A stretch of DNA of 64,000 nt from positions 1,798,001-1,862,000 of the forward strand of contig NZ_CP080575.1 in the NCBI RefSeq assembly GCF_019575955.1, read 5' to 3'. Position 1 is the stretch's first letter; the number at the start of each line of letters is the position of its first letter. The DNA comes from Nesterenkonia pannonica. GTDB lineage: Bacteria > Actinomycetota > Actinomycetes > Actinomycetales > Micrococcaceae. A program made the position numbers and the translations under genes. Below the pieces are notes generated by a model. It was not told the origin of the DNA. It did no database searches and worked only from the letters and a program-made list of their open reading frames with translations. Positions 55,727 through 64,000 of this stretch are shown piece by piece.

Positions 55727-56452
55727 TCCTCAGCCTCGTCCGAGCACAAGCGTCAGGATGTCGGCGTCGCCGTCCGCCGAGCTGATCTGATCAGCCGTCA
55801 GACGAGCAGCCTCACGCTCGGCGTCCTTCTTCGAACTGCCGCTGCCCGTGCCGTAGGGCACGCTGCCGATGGTCAGGACAGCAGTGAAGGTTCGGCTGTG
55901 GTCAGGACCCTCGCCCTCGACCACGTAGCGGACCTCTCCCAGACCCTGGGCTGCCGCGAGTTCTTGGATCGTCGTCTTCCAGTCCTTGCTTAGCCGTCAT
56001 CGCCTCTTTGTCCGAGAGAAGCGGCGTCACCAGTCTCAGCACCAGTAAACGGGCCTTCTCCACATCCGTGGAGAGGTAGGAGGCTCCGATCAGAGCCTCC
56101 ATGGTGTCAGCGAGGATCGAGTCCTTGTCCGAACCGCCGGTGCGCTGCTCGCCCTCCCCAGACGCACGTGGCGTCCCACTCCCAGACGACGAGCGATGCG
56201 AGCCAGAGCCCGAGTCGAGACGAGCGCGGCGCGCAGCTTGGCAAGATCGCCTTCGGGCAGATCGGGGTACGTGCGGTAGAGGTAGTCAGTGACAGCGAGC
56301 CCCAGCACGGAGTCGCCCAGGAACTCCAGCCGCTCGTTGGTGGGGATCCCATCGTTCTCGTATGCGTACGAGCGATGCGTCAGGGCAAGACGAAGAGTCC
56401 CGGGGTCGATGCTGACCCCGAGACTCTTCAGAAGCTCTTCAGCCGATGCCAC
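55727..56452 (-). CDS. rnc: Ribonuclease III (frame broken)
   Basis: About 241 residues. The catalytic signature is [20 protein letters not shown], followed by [16 protein letters not shown] and a C-terminal double-stranded RNA-binding domain ([25 protein letters not shown]). Breaks near 56155 (a G run) and at 55988-55994, where GCTTAGC stands for GCCGGC; restoring it gives EAMTAGKDWKTT. GTG 56452 is the start. It processes rRNA precursors and lies directly after rpmF and yceD, the usual order. Confidence 0.95.
55988..55994. other. Altered-motif site GCTTAGC in rnc
   Basis: Restoring GCCGGC gives [17 protein letters not shown] in one frame. Confidence 0.87.
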
Positions 56453-56457
56453 CCGTA

Positions 56458-56661
56458 TCAGGCGTCGGCGACTTTGCGACCCTTGTATTCGTAGAACAGC
56501 GGGGTGTCGGCAGAGTCAGTCACCAGCTTGGCCTGGTGGGGACGGCTGTAGACGACACGGCCGTTCTCCACGGTCTTGACCAGGGTCGGCACGTCAGCCT
56601 TCCACTGGGACCGGCGGTGACGGGTGTTGGAACGGGACTTCTTCCGCTTCGGAACAGCCAC
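56458..56661 (-). CDS. rpmF: 50S ribosomal protein L32
   Basis: An uninterrupted 67-residue basic protein starting [20 protein letters not shown]. It has no cysteines, so it is the form without the zinc ribbon. It lies between yceD and rnc, with 5 bp before the rnc GTG. Confidence 0.95.
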   Translation of the reverse strand: MAVPKRKKSRSNTRHRRSQWKADVPTLVKTVENGRVVYSRPHQAKLVTDSADTPLFYEYKGRKVADA

Positions 56662-56701
56662 GGTTACTCTCTTCTCTCTCGGTGACGGTCAGGTCAGGTC
56701 T

Positions 56702-57292
56702 TCAGGCGGACGATCTGTCGTCGTCAGCCTCGTTCAGTTGTTCTGCGAGTCCGGCCAGTTCGGCCCATCGCGGATCGAGCTGCTCATGCTCATGCTCGAG
56801 GTCCTCCTCCATGCGGAAGCCGCACTGAGAGCACAGTCCCGGACAGTCGTCCCGGCACACGGGCGCAAACGGCAGAGCCGAGACCATCAGGTCCCGCAGC
56901 ACCGGCTCGAGGTTCACCGTGAGGTCGGAATCGACCGCACGGGTCTCATCCTCGTCCTCTGCCGCTTCCTGGACGTTCTCCGGCCAGGCGAACAGCTGGG
57001 TGACATCGACGGTCAGCGGGAAGCTGATGGCATCCAAACACCGTCCGCACTGACCCTGCACCAGCCCAGCGGCGGTGCCGCTGGCAAGCACGCCTTCGTG
57101 GACTGAGTCGAACCTCAGGTCCACGTCCAGCTCGCTGTGCTCTGCGATGCCGACCAGCGGAGTGCCGAAGCCTTCTGGGGCATCGGCTGCTCGCCGCACC
57201 GTCTCGCTGCTGCCCGGGCTGTCCCTGAGCTCCTTGACGTTCACGCGCAAGTCAGCCGGATGCAGCGCAGAGTTCTTCTGCGGATGTATCAC
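56702..57292 (-). CDS. yceD: YceD family protein (DUF177), possible 23S rRNA accumulation factor
   Basis: An uninterrupted 196-residue protein. The DUF177 hallmark cysteines are visible in GQCGRCLDAISFPL and CPGLCSQCGFRMEEDLEHEH, and the tail DPRWAELAGLAEQLNEADDD is typical. It precedes rpmF by 40 bp, as in nearly all bacteria; the family helps large-subunit assembly. Confidence 0.9.
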   Translation of the reverse strand: MIHPQKNSALHPADLRVNVKELRDSPGSSETVRRAADAPEGFGTPLVGIAEHSELDVDLRFDSVHEGVLASGTAAGLVQGQCGRCLDAISFPLTVDVTQLFAWPENVQEAAEDEDETRAVDSDLTVNLEPVLRDLMVSALPFAPVCRDDCPGLCSQCGFRMEEDLEHEHEQLDPRWAELAGLAEQLNEADDDRSSA

Positions 57293-57401
57293 AGCGCTCT
57301 ACTCTACCAGGGTTGATGCATGCGGCGTAAACACACCAGGACCCCGCTTCACGCACCATTGCGCCCCGGAGCGCTTACCCGATACGGCTTCGGCGCTCGG
57401 A

Positions 57402-58309
57402 TCAGCTGAGCCCCTGAATGAACTCATGCTGCAGCCAGTCACGCAGCTCCGGGCCCAGATCCTCGCGCTCGGACGCCAGGGTCACCACGGCTTTGATGTA
57501 GGAGAGCTTGTCGCCGGTGTCGTAGCGGCGCCCCGGTAGATCACGGCGTGGACTCCGCCGCCCTGGTCCACAGGCTTTTTGGCCATGGCTTCCAGAGCGT
57601 CGGTCAGCTGAATCTCGCCGCCCTTGCCCGGTGCGGTCTGCTCGAGCTCATCAAAGATGGCCGGGTGCAGCACGTAGCGGCCGATGATTGCAAGATTCGA
57701 CGGTGCATCCGCAGCGTCAGGCTTCTCCACCAGGCCCTGCACAGGCACGACGCCGTCGGCGGCAGAGGTGTCCGCACCGCCGGGGTCGATCACGCCGTAG
57801 GCCGATACATTCTCGACCTCCATGACGGCGATGACAGAGCCGCCCCGCTCCTGCTGCACCTCGATCATCGGGGTCAGCAGGTCGTCGACGGGGTCGATGA
57901 AGTCGTCGCCCAGCAGGACGGCGAAAGGTTCGTGGCCGACGTGCTGCCGAGCGCAGAGGACGGCGTGCCCCAGACCCTTGGCCTCACCCTGACGGACGTA
58001 GTGGATGTCTCCAAGGTGGGTGGCCTTCTGGACCGAGGCGAGCTTCTTGGAGTCACCCTTCGCCTCCAGCGCCGCCTCGAGCGCGGGGGCGCGGTCGAAG
58101 TGGTCCTCCATCGCCTTCTTGTTCTGGCCGGTGATCATCAGAATGTCGTCCAGCCCGGCGCGGGACCCTTCTGCCACCACGTACTGAATGGCGGGCTCGT
58201 CCACCACCGGGAGCATCTCTTTGGGCATGGCCTTAGTGGCAGGAAGAAAGCGCGTACCGAGTCCGGCTGCTGGTATTACGGCTTTCCGTATCTTCGACGT
58301 TGAGCTCAT
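57402..58309 (-). CDS. galU: UTP-glucose-1-phosphate uridylyltransferase (frame broken)
   Basis: About 302 residues. N-terminal AVIPAAGLGTRFLPATKAMP and KEMLPVVDEPAIQYVV form the nucleotide site; LLGDDFIDP, GLVEKPDA and GRYVLHPAIFDELE follow. One break near 57530 (a G/C run) shifts into YDTGDKLSYIKAVVTLASER. It makes UDP-glucose for surface glycans and probably feeds the glycosyltransferases in this arm. ATG 58309 is chosen; GTG 58315 is two codons upstream. Confidence 0.94.
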
Positions 58310-58370
58310 GTTCACACCATACCCCGCTCATTCTTTGCTTTCTGGGAGCTTCCTGAATGAGGTATGCAGC

Positions 58371-58847
58371 TCATGCATTGCCCATCAGGCGGCGGTAGAC
58401 GGCCCGAGGCACGAACTCAGAGACGTCGCCGCCAAGACTGTGCACCTCTTTGACCAGGGTCGACGACAGGTGCGAATGACGGCCGTCAGCGGCCAGGAAG
58501 ATCGTTTCCACGCCTGCCAAATGCCGATTCATCGTGGCCATCGAGGCCTCATAGCTGTAGTCCTGGGGGCCGCGAAGACCCTTGACCACCGCGCTGGCTC
58601 CGACCTCTTTGCAGAAGTCAGTGAGCAGCACTCCGGAAGGAAGGGGCTGGACGGTGACGCCGCGAAGGTAGCTGAATGTCTGCGCCGCCATCTCCAGTCG
58701 AGCCGTCTGGTCCATCAGAGGCCGCTTCGATGAATTTGTCGCCACCGCCACCACCACCTCGTCAAAGAGGTTGGCGGCCCGTGCGATCACCTCGACATGG
58801 CCGTTGTGCAGCGGGTCGAAAGTTCCAGGACAGACAGCCGAATACAT
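58371..58847 (-). CDS. coaD: Phosphopantetheine adenylyltransferase
   Basis: An uninterrupted 158-residue enzyme of CoA synthesis. The nucleotidyltransferase motif is VCPGTFDPLHNGHVEVIARA, followed by VVVAVATNSSKRPLM, VVKGLRGPQDYSYE and RHSHLSSTLVKEV. The start lies 4 bp after the GT4 gene stop. coaE, the next enzyme of the pathway, is 18 kb away. Confidence 0.96.
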   Translation of the reverse strand: MYSAVCPGTFDPLHNGHVEVIARAANLFDEVVVAVATNSSKRPLMDQTARLEMAAQTFSYLRGVTVQPLPSGVLLTDFCKEVGASAVVKGLRGPQDYSYEASMATMNRHLAGVETIFLAADGRHSHLSSTLVKEVHSLGGDVSEFVPRAVYRRLMGNA

Positions 58848-58851
58848 GTGT

Positions 58852-60044
58852 TCACTCTATATCTTTCCCCACGGCCTCCAAGACTCCGAGGAACCGTGTG
58901 AAAAGCAGATCTCTGTCGAATTCGCTGCGAGCAAGCGCCAGAGCGGCCTCGGATCCCGCGAGGAGGTCGACGCCTCCTTTGTCCACCCAGTCGATGAGCC
59001 GCTGGGCTGCCTGCGCAGGATCGCGCGGCAGCTCCCAGCCAGCTTAAGCGCGAGCCAGCACCTCAGGCAGCCACCCCGCGTGGTTGAACAAAACCGGGCG
59101 AGCCGCGGCCAAGGCGTCGAAGACCTTGTTCAGCGAGTTGATCTCCAGGGCAGGGTTGTCCACCAGCGTCGACACGGCGAAGTCAGCGGCGGGCAGCATT
59201 CGTTCGATCTCCGTGCGCGGAATCTTTCCTGGGAGCACCTCGTAGGCGTCGAGGCCGTAGCTTCGGGCGATGTCTCGCGTGCGCTCTGTATCAGCACCCT
59301 CACCGTAGGCGACGACGCGGAAGCGAGCGTCGCGCTGATGCAGCTCCCCGCCAGACGGACAAGCCAGGGCACGTCGTAGGTGATGCCGAAGCTTCCCGCG
59401 TAGAACAGGACGACGTCATCATCGTCCCACCCCAGCTCCTCTCGGACCTCGGCCCTGCGGGCGCGGCCCTCGGAGAAGTTCTCCACGTCCGAAGCGTTGG
59501 GCACCACCGTCGTCCTGGCTCGGGGCCAGACGCGCCGGACGCCCTCCTCCATGCCGGGAGACAGCGCGATCACGTGGTCCGCGGAGCGGTAGGCCAGCTT
59601 CTCCAGCGTTCGAGCGGCCAGAATCGTGATCGGGTTCTTCACGAAGCCCAGGGCCACCGGCGCCTCGGGCCACAGGTCACGCACTTCGAAGACGAACGGT
59701 GCGCGGCGAAGCTTGGACGCTATGATCCCCGGCACTGCCGTGGTCAGCGGCGTCGAGGAGGCAAAGACGACATCAGCATCCGCCTGAGCTGCGCTCAGGG
59801 TGGCGCGAGCCATGAACGAGATGAAGGAACGGACGCGCTGCTGGAACGCCATGGCGTTCTCGTAGGGCACAGCCAGCCTCCGGATCGTGACGCCTTCGAG
59901 GCTCAGGTCCTCCGCTTTGCTGCCGCCGCATATCACCGTGACCTCGTGCCCGGCGCGCACCAGACGGCGCGCGAACTGCCACGGCCTCTGCCAGCCAGGC
60001 TCCCAGGGGAAATTGAAGTGCTGATGAATATAGACGATGCGCAA
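58852..60044 (-). CDS. Glycosyltransferase family 4, WbuB-like (frame broken)
   Basis: About 395 residues. TTG 60044 follows a strong ribosome binding site (GGAGAGGAG) and gives MRIVYIHQHFNFPWEPGWQR. Then VTVICGGSKAEDLSLEGV, FVFEVRDLWPEAPVALGF, TVVPNASDVENFS and LFYAGSFGITYD. The C-terminal GT-B site reads DNPALEINSLNKVFDALAAA. Breaks near 59340 and at 59042-59049 (GCTTAAGC), where the in-frame TAA would end the protein; an original GCCGGCGC gives ARAGAGWELP, typical of the family. It probably extends a lipid-linked surface glycan. Confidence 0.9.
59042..59049. other. Altered-motif site GCTTAAGC in the GT4 gene
   Basis: It creates an in-frame TAA. An original GCCGGCGC would read ARAGAGWELP, the usual family sequence; here 8 bases replace 8. 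Confidence 0.7.
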
Positions 60045-60078
60045 GCCCGCTCCTCTCCGATCGGTGCAACTCTACCGG

Positions 60079-60635
60079 TCACACCGAGGGGGTCACCTCT
60101 GCGAGCCACAGAGCTGTGGAGCCGTAGGTGCGCTGGTGGAAGGCTCTCAGGCCCGCGGGCCACAGCGGCTCGGGTGCGCGCGAGTCGCGTTCGACGACGA
60201 CTGTGGCGGCCTCATCCAAGTGCGGCACCGATGCGGCGAGCACTTTGGCCAGCGCCGCCTCGTCGAGCGCATAGGGCGGATCGAGGAAGAGGAGCTCTAT
60301 GGGCTCACCCTCTCTCGATGCAAGATACTTGAGCGCCTCCCCTTGACAGCCCGCACAGCGTCCCCGAAGGGCTCAGCGTTGCGCCGCAGAACTCTCCAGG
60401 CTGCCTCTGCCCGCTCCACCGCTTCGAGGGCCCGGGCTCCCCTGGACACCGCCTCCAGCCCCAGCGCCCCCGACCCGGCGTAGAGATCTGCCACGACCGC
60501 ATCATCGATGGCGTTGATTCCCTCAAGACGCGAAAAGAGAGCTTCCTTCACGCGGTCGGAGGTGGGTCGGGTGCCCTGGCCAGGCACCGACGCGAGTAAG
60601 CGGCCCTTCTGCGTACCCGAAATGATGCGCGCCAC
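60079..60635 (-). CDS. rsmD: 16S rRNA (guanine966-N2)-methyltransferase (frame broken)
   Basis: About 185 residues. N-terminal MARIISGTQKGR, then TRPTSDRVKEALFSRLE, the SAM site ADLYAGSGALGLEAVSRGA and the catalytic LFLDPPYALDEAAL. A break near 60338 (a G run) separates the last part. At 60596-60601 the codons LL follow KGR where KGRRLA is typical; GCCGGC restores that. Its GTG (60635) overlaps the recG stop by one base. Confidence 0.93.
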
Positions 60636-62790
60636 TACGTCTCCTTCATTCCTCCGTCGAGATCATCCATCCACTCACGGACGGCGTCGCGCAGCGCGGC
60701 TATCCGTCCCAGGTCGGATCCTGCTCCGAAAGCTCGGCGACGCTCTGCCCGGCCTGATCGATCACGCTCTCATGCTCGACCACCGAGAGCAGCCTCAGGC
60801 GCTGACTCCGGCCTGCCTGCGCGGCCCCGAGCACGTCTCCCTCCCTGCGCCGGGCCAGATCCAGCCGGGCCAGCTCCATCCCGTCAGTTGAGACGGCGAC
60901 ATCGTGGAGCCGCTCGAGGGAGGTGGCCCTCCGGCAGTCGAGTCACCAGCAGGCACATGTTCTCGGGCGTGGGCCCTCGTCCGATCCTGCCCCGGAGCTG
61001 ATGGAGGGTGGAGATGCCGAAGCTCTCAGCATCAAGGATGACCATCAGCGTGGCGTTGGGCACGTCGACCCCACCTCGATCACTGTCGTGGTGATGAGGA
61101 TGTCGAGGTCGCCGCGCTCGAAAGCTCCCATCACCTCTTCCTTCTGGTCGGTAGGCATCTGTCCGTGCAGAGTCGCGCGTCGCAGAGCGGCCGTCTCCGG
61201 GTGCTCTGCAAGGACCGACGCGATCCGCTGCACCGATGCGGCAGGCTCGTCCGACCCCTCCGTGTCCTGGATCTTGGGACAGACGACGTAGGCCTGCCTA
61301 GCCCTCTGCCGCTGCCTGGGCTGCGCGCTTCCAGATGCGGTCGACCCAGTGCGGCCCTCTGCTGATCGGGGCTACGTGGGTCGTGACTGGGTGGCGGCCT
61401 CTCGGAAGCCCTTCGAGCATCGTCAGCTCAAGGTCTCCGAAGACGGCCAGTGCAACGGACCGGGGAATGGGCGTCGCGGACATCACCAGCATGTGAGGGC
61501 GCGGAGTCTGTCGATCCCGCAGCGCATTGCGCTGGTCCACCCCGAATCGGTGCTGCTCATCCACCACCACCAGACCCAGTTCTGCGAAGCTCACGCTCTC
61601 CTGCAGGATCGAGTGAGTGCCGATCACCAGACCGGCAGCTCCCGAGGCGATGTCCAGCAGGGCCTGCTTCCTCGCCGCGGCAGACATTGAGCCCGTGAGC
61701 AGTGCGATCCGGACGGTCGGGCCCGATGTGGGGACATGAGGGTGCCATCGCTGGAGAGGTGGCCGAGCATGCGCCGCAGCGAACGCTCGTGCTGGGCAGC
61801 CAGGACCTCAGTAGGGGCGACGAGAGCCGCCTGCCCACCAGCATCGACGACCTGCAGCATCGCTCTCAGCGCCACGAGAGTCTTACCGGAGCCGACTTCT
61901 CCCTGCAGGAGCCGATTCATAGGGTGCTGCTTCCCAGCCCGCGCATGAGAGTCTCTCCACGTCTCGCTGACCCGCCGTAGGGCTGAACTCCAGCTGGTCG
62001 TCGAAGGCTGAGAGAAGCCCCTCCGACCCGGGAGGATACGGCCGGGCAGGGACCTCGTCGGCGACCTCGCGCTGACGGTGCCGCACGCCCTGCAGGATGA
62101 CGGCTTCCTGGAACCGGAAGTAGTCGACGCCCCGTCGGTGCTCCCGGACGCCATCGGGCGGTGAACGAGCGCATAGGCCTCCGCCAGGCTCGGCAGCCCG
62201 TGCTGCGCCGCCGCGGACCGAGGCACGGGGTCTAGCCATTCGTCGAGGTCCGCGGTGTCGAGGACCAGTTCGACCGATCGGCGCACCATGGCGAGGAGAC
62301 GCCGGCAGTGGCGGGATAGAGCGGCATGGGACCCTGCCTCAGCTCGACCGAGGCATCGGCGCCGCCCGCGCCGTCGGCGGAGCTGAGCACCTCGAAGTCA
62401 GGGTTGTTCAGCGTCAGCTCCCCGCCGTAGGCCCCGACCTTTCCGTGGAAGACGGCCGAAGAGCTACCTTGAGCCTCGTCCGTGCCTGATAGCCCTGGAA
62501 GAACGCCATGCGAAGGTGCTGACCCTGCTCGTCGGCCGCGGTGACCTCCACGATGATCCTCGACGACGCTGCATGCGCCGCTCGGACTGACTCACGACCT
62601 CAGCCACGAAGGAGACGTGCTCGCCTTCGACGAGATCGGCGAAGCTGGACAGCTTCCCATAGTCCACCCACCTGCGCGGCAGGTGGTCCAAAAGACCCTT
62701 CGCGGTCGAGACTCCCAGCTCACGCGACAGCTTCGATGCGGTCTTCTCGCCCAGAATGCGGCCCAGCGGCGCGTGCGGTCCGACCATCAT
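60635..62790 (-). CDS. recG: ATP-dependent DNA helicase RecG (frame broken)
   Basis: About 718 residues. The N-terminal wedge domain starts [20 protein letters not shown] and has [12 protein letters not shown]. The helicase core has [80 protein letters not shown] and [10 protein letters not shown]. At least eight frame breaks (62570, 62475, 62285, 62160, 61970, 61735, 61305, 61065 and others). RecG remodels stalled forks. Its stop TAG shares a base with the rsmD GTG. It follows the LCP gene by about 20 bp. Confidence 0.93.
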
Positions 62791-62809
62791 TGCGGTAGAG
62801 GCCCTGCTC

Positions 62810-63934
62810 CTACTCCGCTGAGGACAGGTACTCGCCCAGAGTGCCCTCGTCGATGTGGCGCGCGATCTCTGCCATGGCGGCCTCGTCCTGGTGGAAGATC
62901 CACTGCCCGTCGGACGAGTAGCCGTGGTAAGCGTTCGGCACGGTCCCGAAGTTCATGTTCTGCGCCGCCCCGCGCATGGAGAAGGCAAGCTCGGCGGCAG
63001 CTCCTGCTCCCAGCTCCTCATCGACCACCAGGTGTGAGGAGAAGGTCCCGATCATGTCGTGCACACGCACCGGGTTGGCGAGGTTCCTCGGGCTCGCCGC
63101 CTCGTTCACGACGGCTCGCACCAGCGCCTGCTGGTTCTCCACTCGCTGGAGGTCGCCCTGGGCAAAGCTGGAGCGGTGCCTGACGAAGGCCTCTGCCTGC
63201 TCGGCATCCATGTGCTGGGTGCCCGGCGCAAACGTGTACCCGTACTGCTCGAAGGGCGAGTCCTGCGGGTTGTTCACCGTGACGCCGTCCAGGTCCTCCA
63301 CCAGCCCGGTGAAGCCCTCAAGGTCGATGGCCATGACGTGGTCGATGCGCGCGTCGAAGAGGCTCTCAAAGGTGGCCACCGTCAGCCACGGCCCCTCGGG
63401 GTCCGCCAGCGCCAACGGAGCATTCACCTTGTGCCAGCCGTAGCCCCGGGAACCTCGACCCACAGGTCGCGCGGCACGGACATGACGTTCACGCCGCTGC
63501 GATCGGCTGGGATGTTGATGAACATCATGGTGTCGCTGCGTCCGCCGCCCGGGACTCGGGGAAGGTTCTCATCCTCTCCGGAGCCGCCGCCGGAGTCGGA
63601 GCCCAGAAGCAGTATGTTGACCGTTCCGTCGTCATTCGCCTCGGGCCGGTCCTCCTCCGGCGGAGTCACCGCCGTCTCGCCGTCCGCCGTCGAGGGAAGT
63701 GATTGACGCTGCCCTGATATGCCCGCGACAGCGCGAAGAGATAGGCACCCGCTGCGATCAGCGCGCCGATCACCAGGAGGGCCATGATCCCGAGCACAAT
63801 CCGCCCGTTTCGCTTCTGCCGGGAACGCTCAGGGTCCAGCGGGCGGCCTGGGCCGTCCTGAAAGTAGAAGCTGTCGTCAGCAGGGGGCCTGCGTAGCCTC
63901 CGTGCCTCGGGGCGCCGGGGTGAGCAGCGGTCAT
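62810..63934 (-). CDS. LytR-CpsA-Psr (LCP) family protein (frame broken)
   Basis: About 375 residues. A charged N terminus (DDSFYFQDGPGRPLDPE) leads to one membrane helix (GIMALLVIGALIAAGAYLFAL) and the LCP domain: VNILLLGSDSGGG, GGRSDTMMFINIPADR, NVMSVPRDLWVEVPG, FDARIDHVMAIDLEGF and RHRSSFAQGDLQRVENQQAL. Breaks near 63890, 63690 and 63450. At 62927-62932 the codons give VPNAYHGY where AG is usual in this strand, consistent with an altered GCCGGC. It is a paralogue of the LCP gene at 54515-55719. It attaches wall polymers to peptidoglycan. Confidence 0.9.
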
Positions 63935-63942
63935 TCGTTCTC

Positions 63943-64000
63943 CTATGGCCAGTGCGCTGCTGTGACACGGATCGGGGCGACGTCAGATCCGAGCATGGCG
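63943..64000 (-). CDS. Possible C-terminal end of an upstream gene (cut by window edge)
   Basis: On the minus strand an open frame enters from the right edge and ends at TAG (63945-63943), 8 bp before the LCP ATG. It reads AMLGSDVAPIRVTAAHWP. I do not recognise the family from 18 residues, and the frame may be fortuitous or shifted. Confidence 0.25.
   Translation of the reverse strand, partial: AMLGSDVAPIRVTAAHWP

Noticed and set aside
57375..57380. GCTTAC between galU and yceD as another altered site
   Set aside because: Non-coding, so there is no reading frame or conservation to judge the original sequence.
57293..57401. Possible small gene or RNA between yceD and galU
   Set aside because: Only 109 bp with no convincing start, hairpin or conserved pattern.

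Overview
This is a 64 kb chromosomal window from a high-GC Actinomycetota, most likely a member of the Micrococcales close to Micrococcaceae. The evidence is the actinobacterial gene order (uvrA-plsC-uvrC-rapZ-yvcK-whiA and gapA-pgk-tpiA-secG), the WhiA regulator, zinc-free ribosomal proteins L31B and L32, frequent GTG starts and leaderless promoters. The family-level placement is an inference. The content is core metabolism and information processing. I see no insertion sequence, prophage, CRISPR array or toxin-antitoxin locus.

Layout. 1-6.3 kb: a sugar ABC transport and catabolism operon (isomerase, oxidoreductase, binding protein, permease, ATPase) on the minus strand, divergent from a ROK regulator, with a CRP/GlxR-type box on the operon promoter. 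6.4-9.5 kb: tRNA-Leu, L31, a TauE/SafE permease coupled to an ABC ATPase, and serB. 9.6-17.1 kb: tkt-tal-pgi-zwf-pgl, lacking the opcA gene usually found between zwf and pgl. 17.2-21.5 kb: secG, tpiA, pgk, gapA and sodA on the minus strand. 21.6-30.4 kb: whiA, yvcK, rapZ, uvrC, plsC and uvrA, with an SOS box in front of uvrA. 30.4-38.7 kb: a glutamine amidotransferase, a HAD phosphatase, an MFS/TetR pair, an MBL hydrolase, a DUF3516-type helicase and an Eis-like acetyltransferase. 38.7-50.6 kb: uvrB, coaE, an MMPL transporter, a GNAT, a BCCT betaine carrier, rpsA and polA. 50.6-64 kb: a thioesterase, tRNA-Gly, four glycosyltransferases, two LytR-CpsA-Psr ligases, and rnc-rpmF-yceD, galU, coaD, rsmD and recG.

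Reading-frame quality. Almost every long gene is interrupted by one or more frame breaks, yet each keeps full-length, well-conserved sequence on both sides. I therefore annotate them as intact genes carrying sequence errors, not as pseudogenes. Two error classes stand out. In the first, runs of five G or C appear as four. In the second, the palindrome GCCGGC is replaced by GCTTAAGC, GCTAAGC/GCTTAGC or GTAAGC/GCTTAC at about two dozen places. Restoring GCCGGC repairs the frame in nine to eleven genes and restores conserved residues (usually Ala-Gly) in about a dozen more positions. This is best explained by a modified GCCGGC motif misread during single-molecule sequencing. It implies an unseen GCCGGC-specific modification system in this organism, and it is the most interesting signal in the window.

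How the genes work together: the left arm imports and oxidises a sugar under catabolite control. The centre carries glycolysis and the pentose phosphate pathway, plus the RapZ/YvcK/WhiA regulators of cell-wall precursor flow and division. All three UvrABC nucleotide-excision-repair subunits lie within 16 kb. The right arm supplies cell-surface glycopolymer synthesis and attachment.
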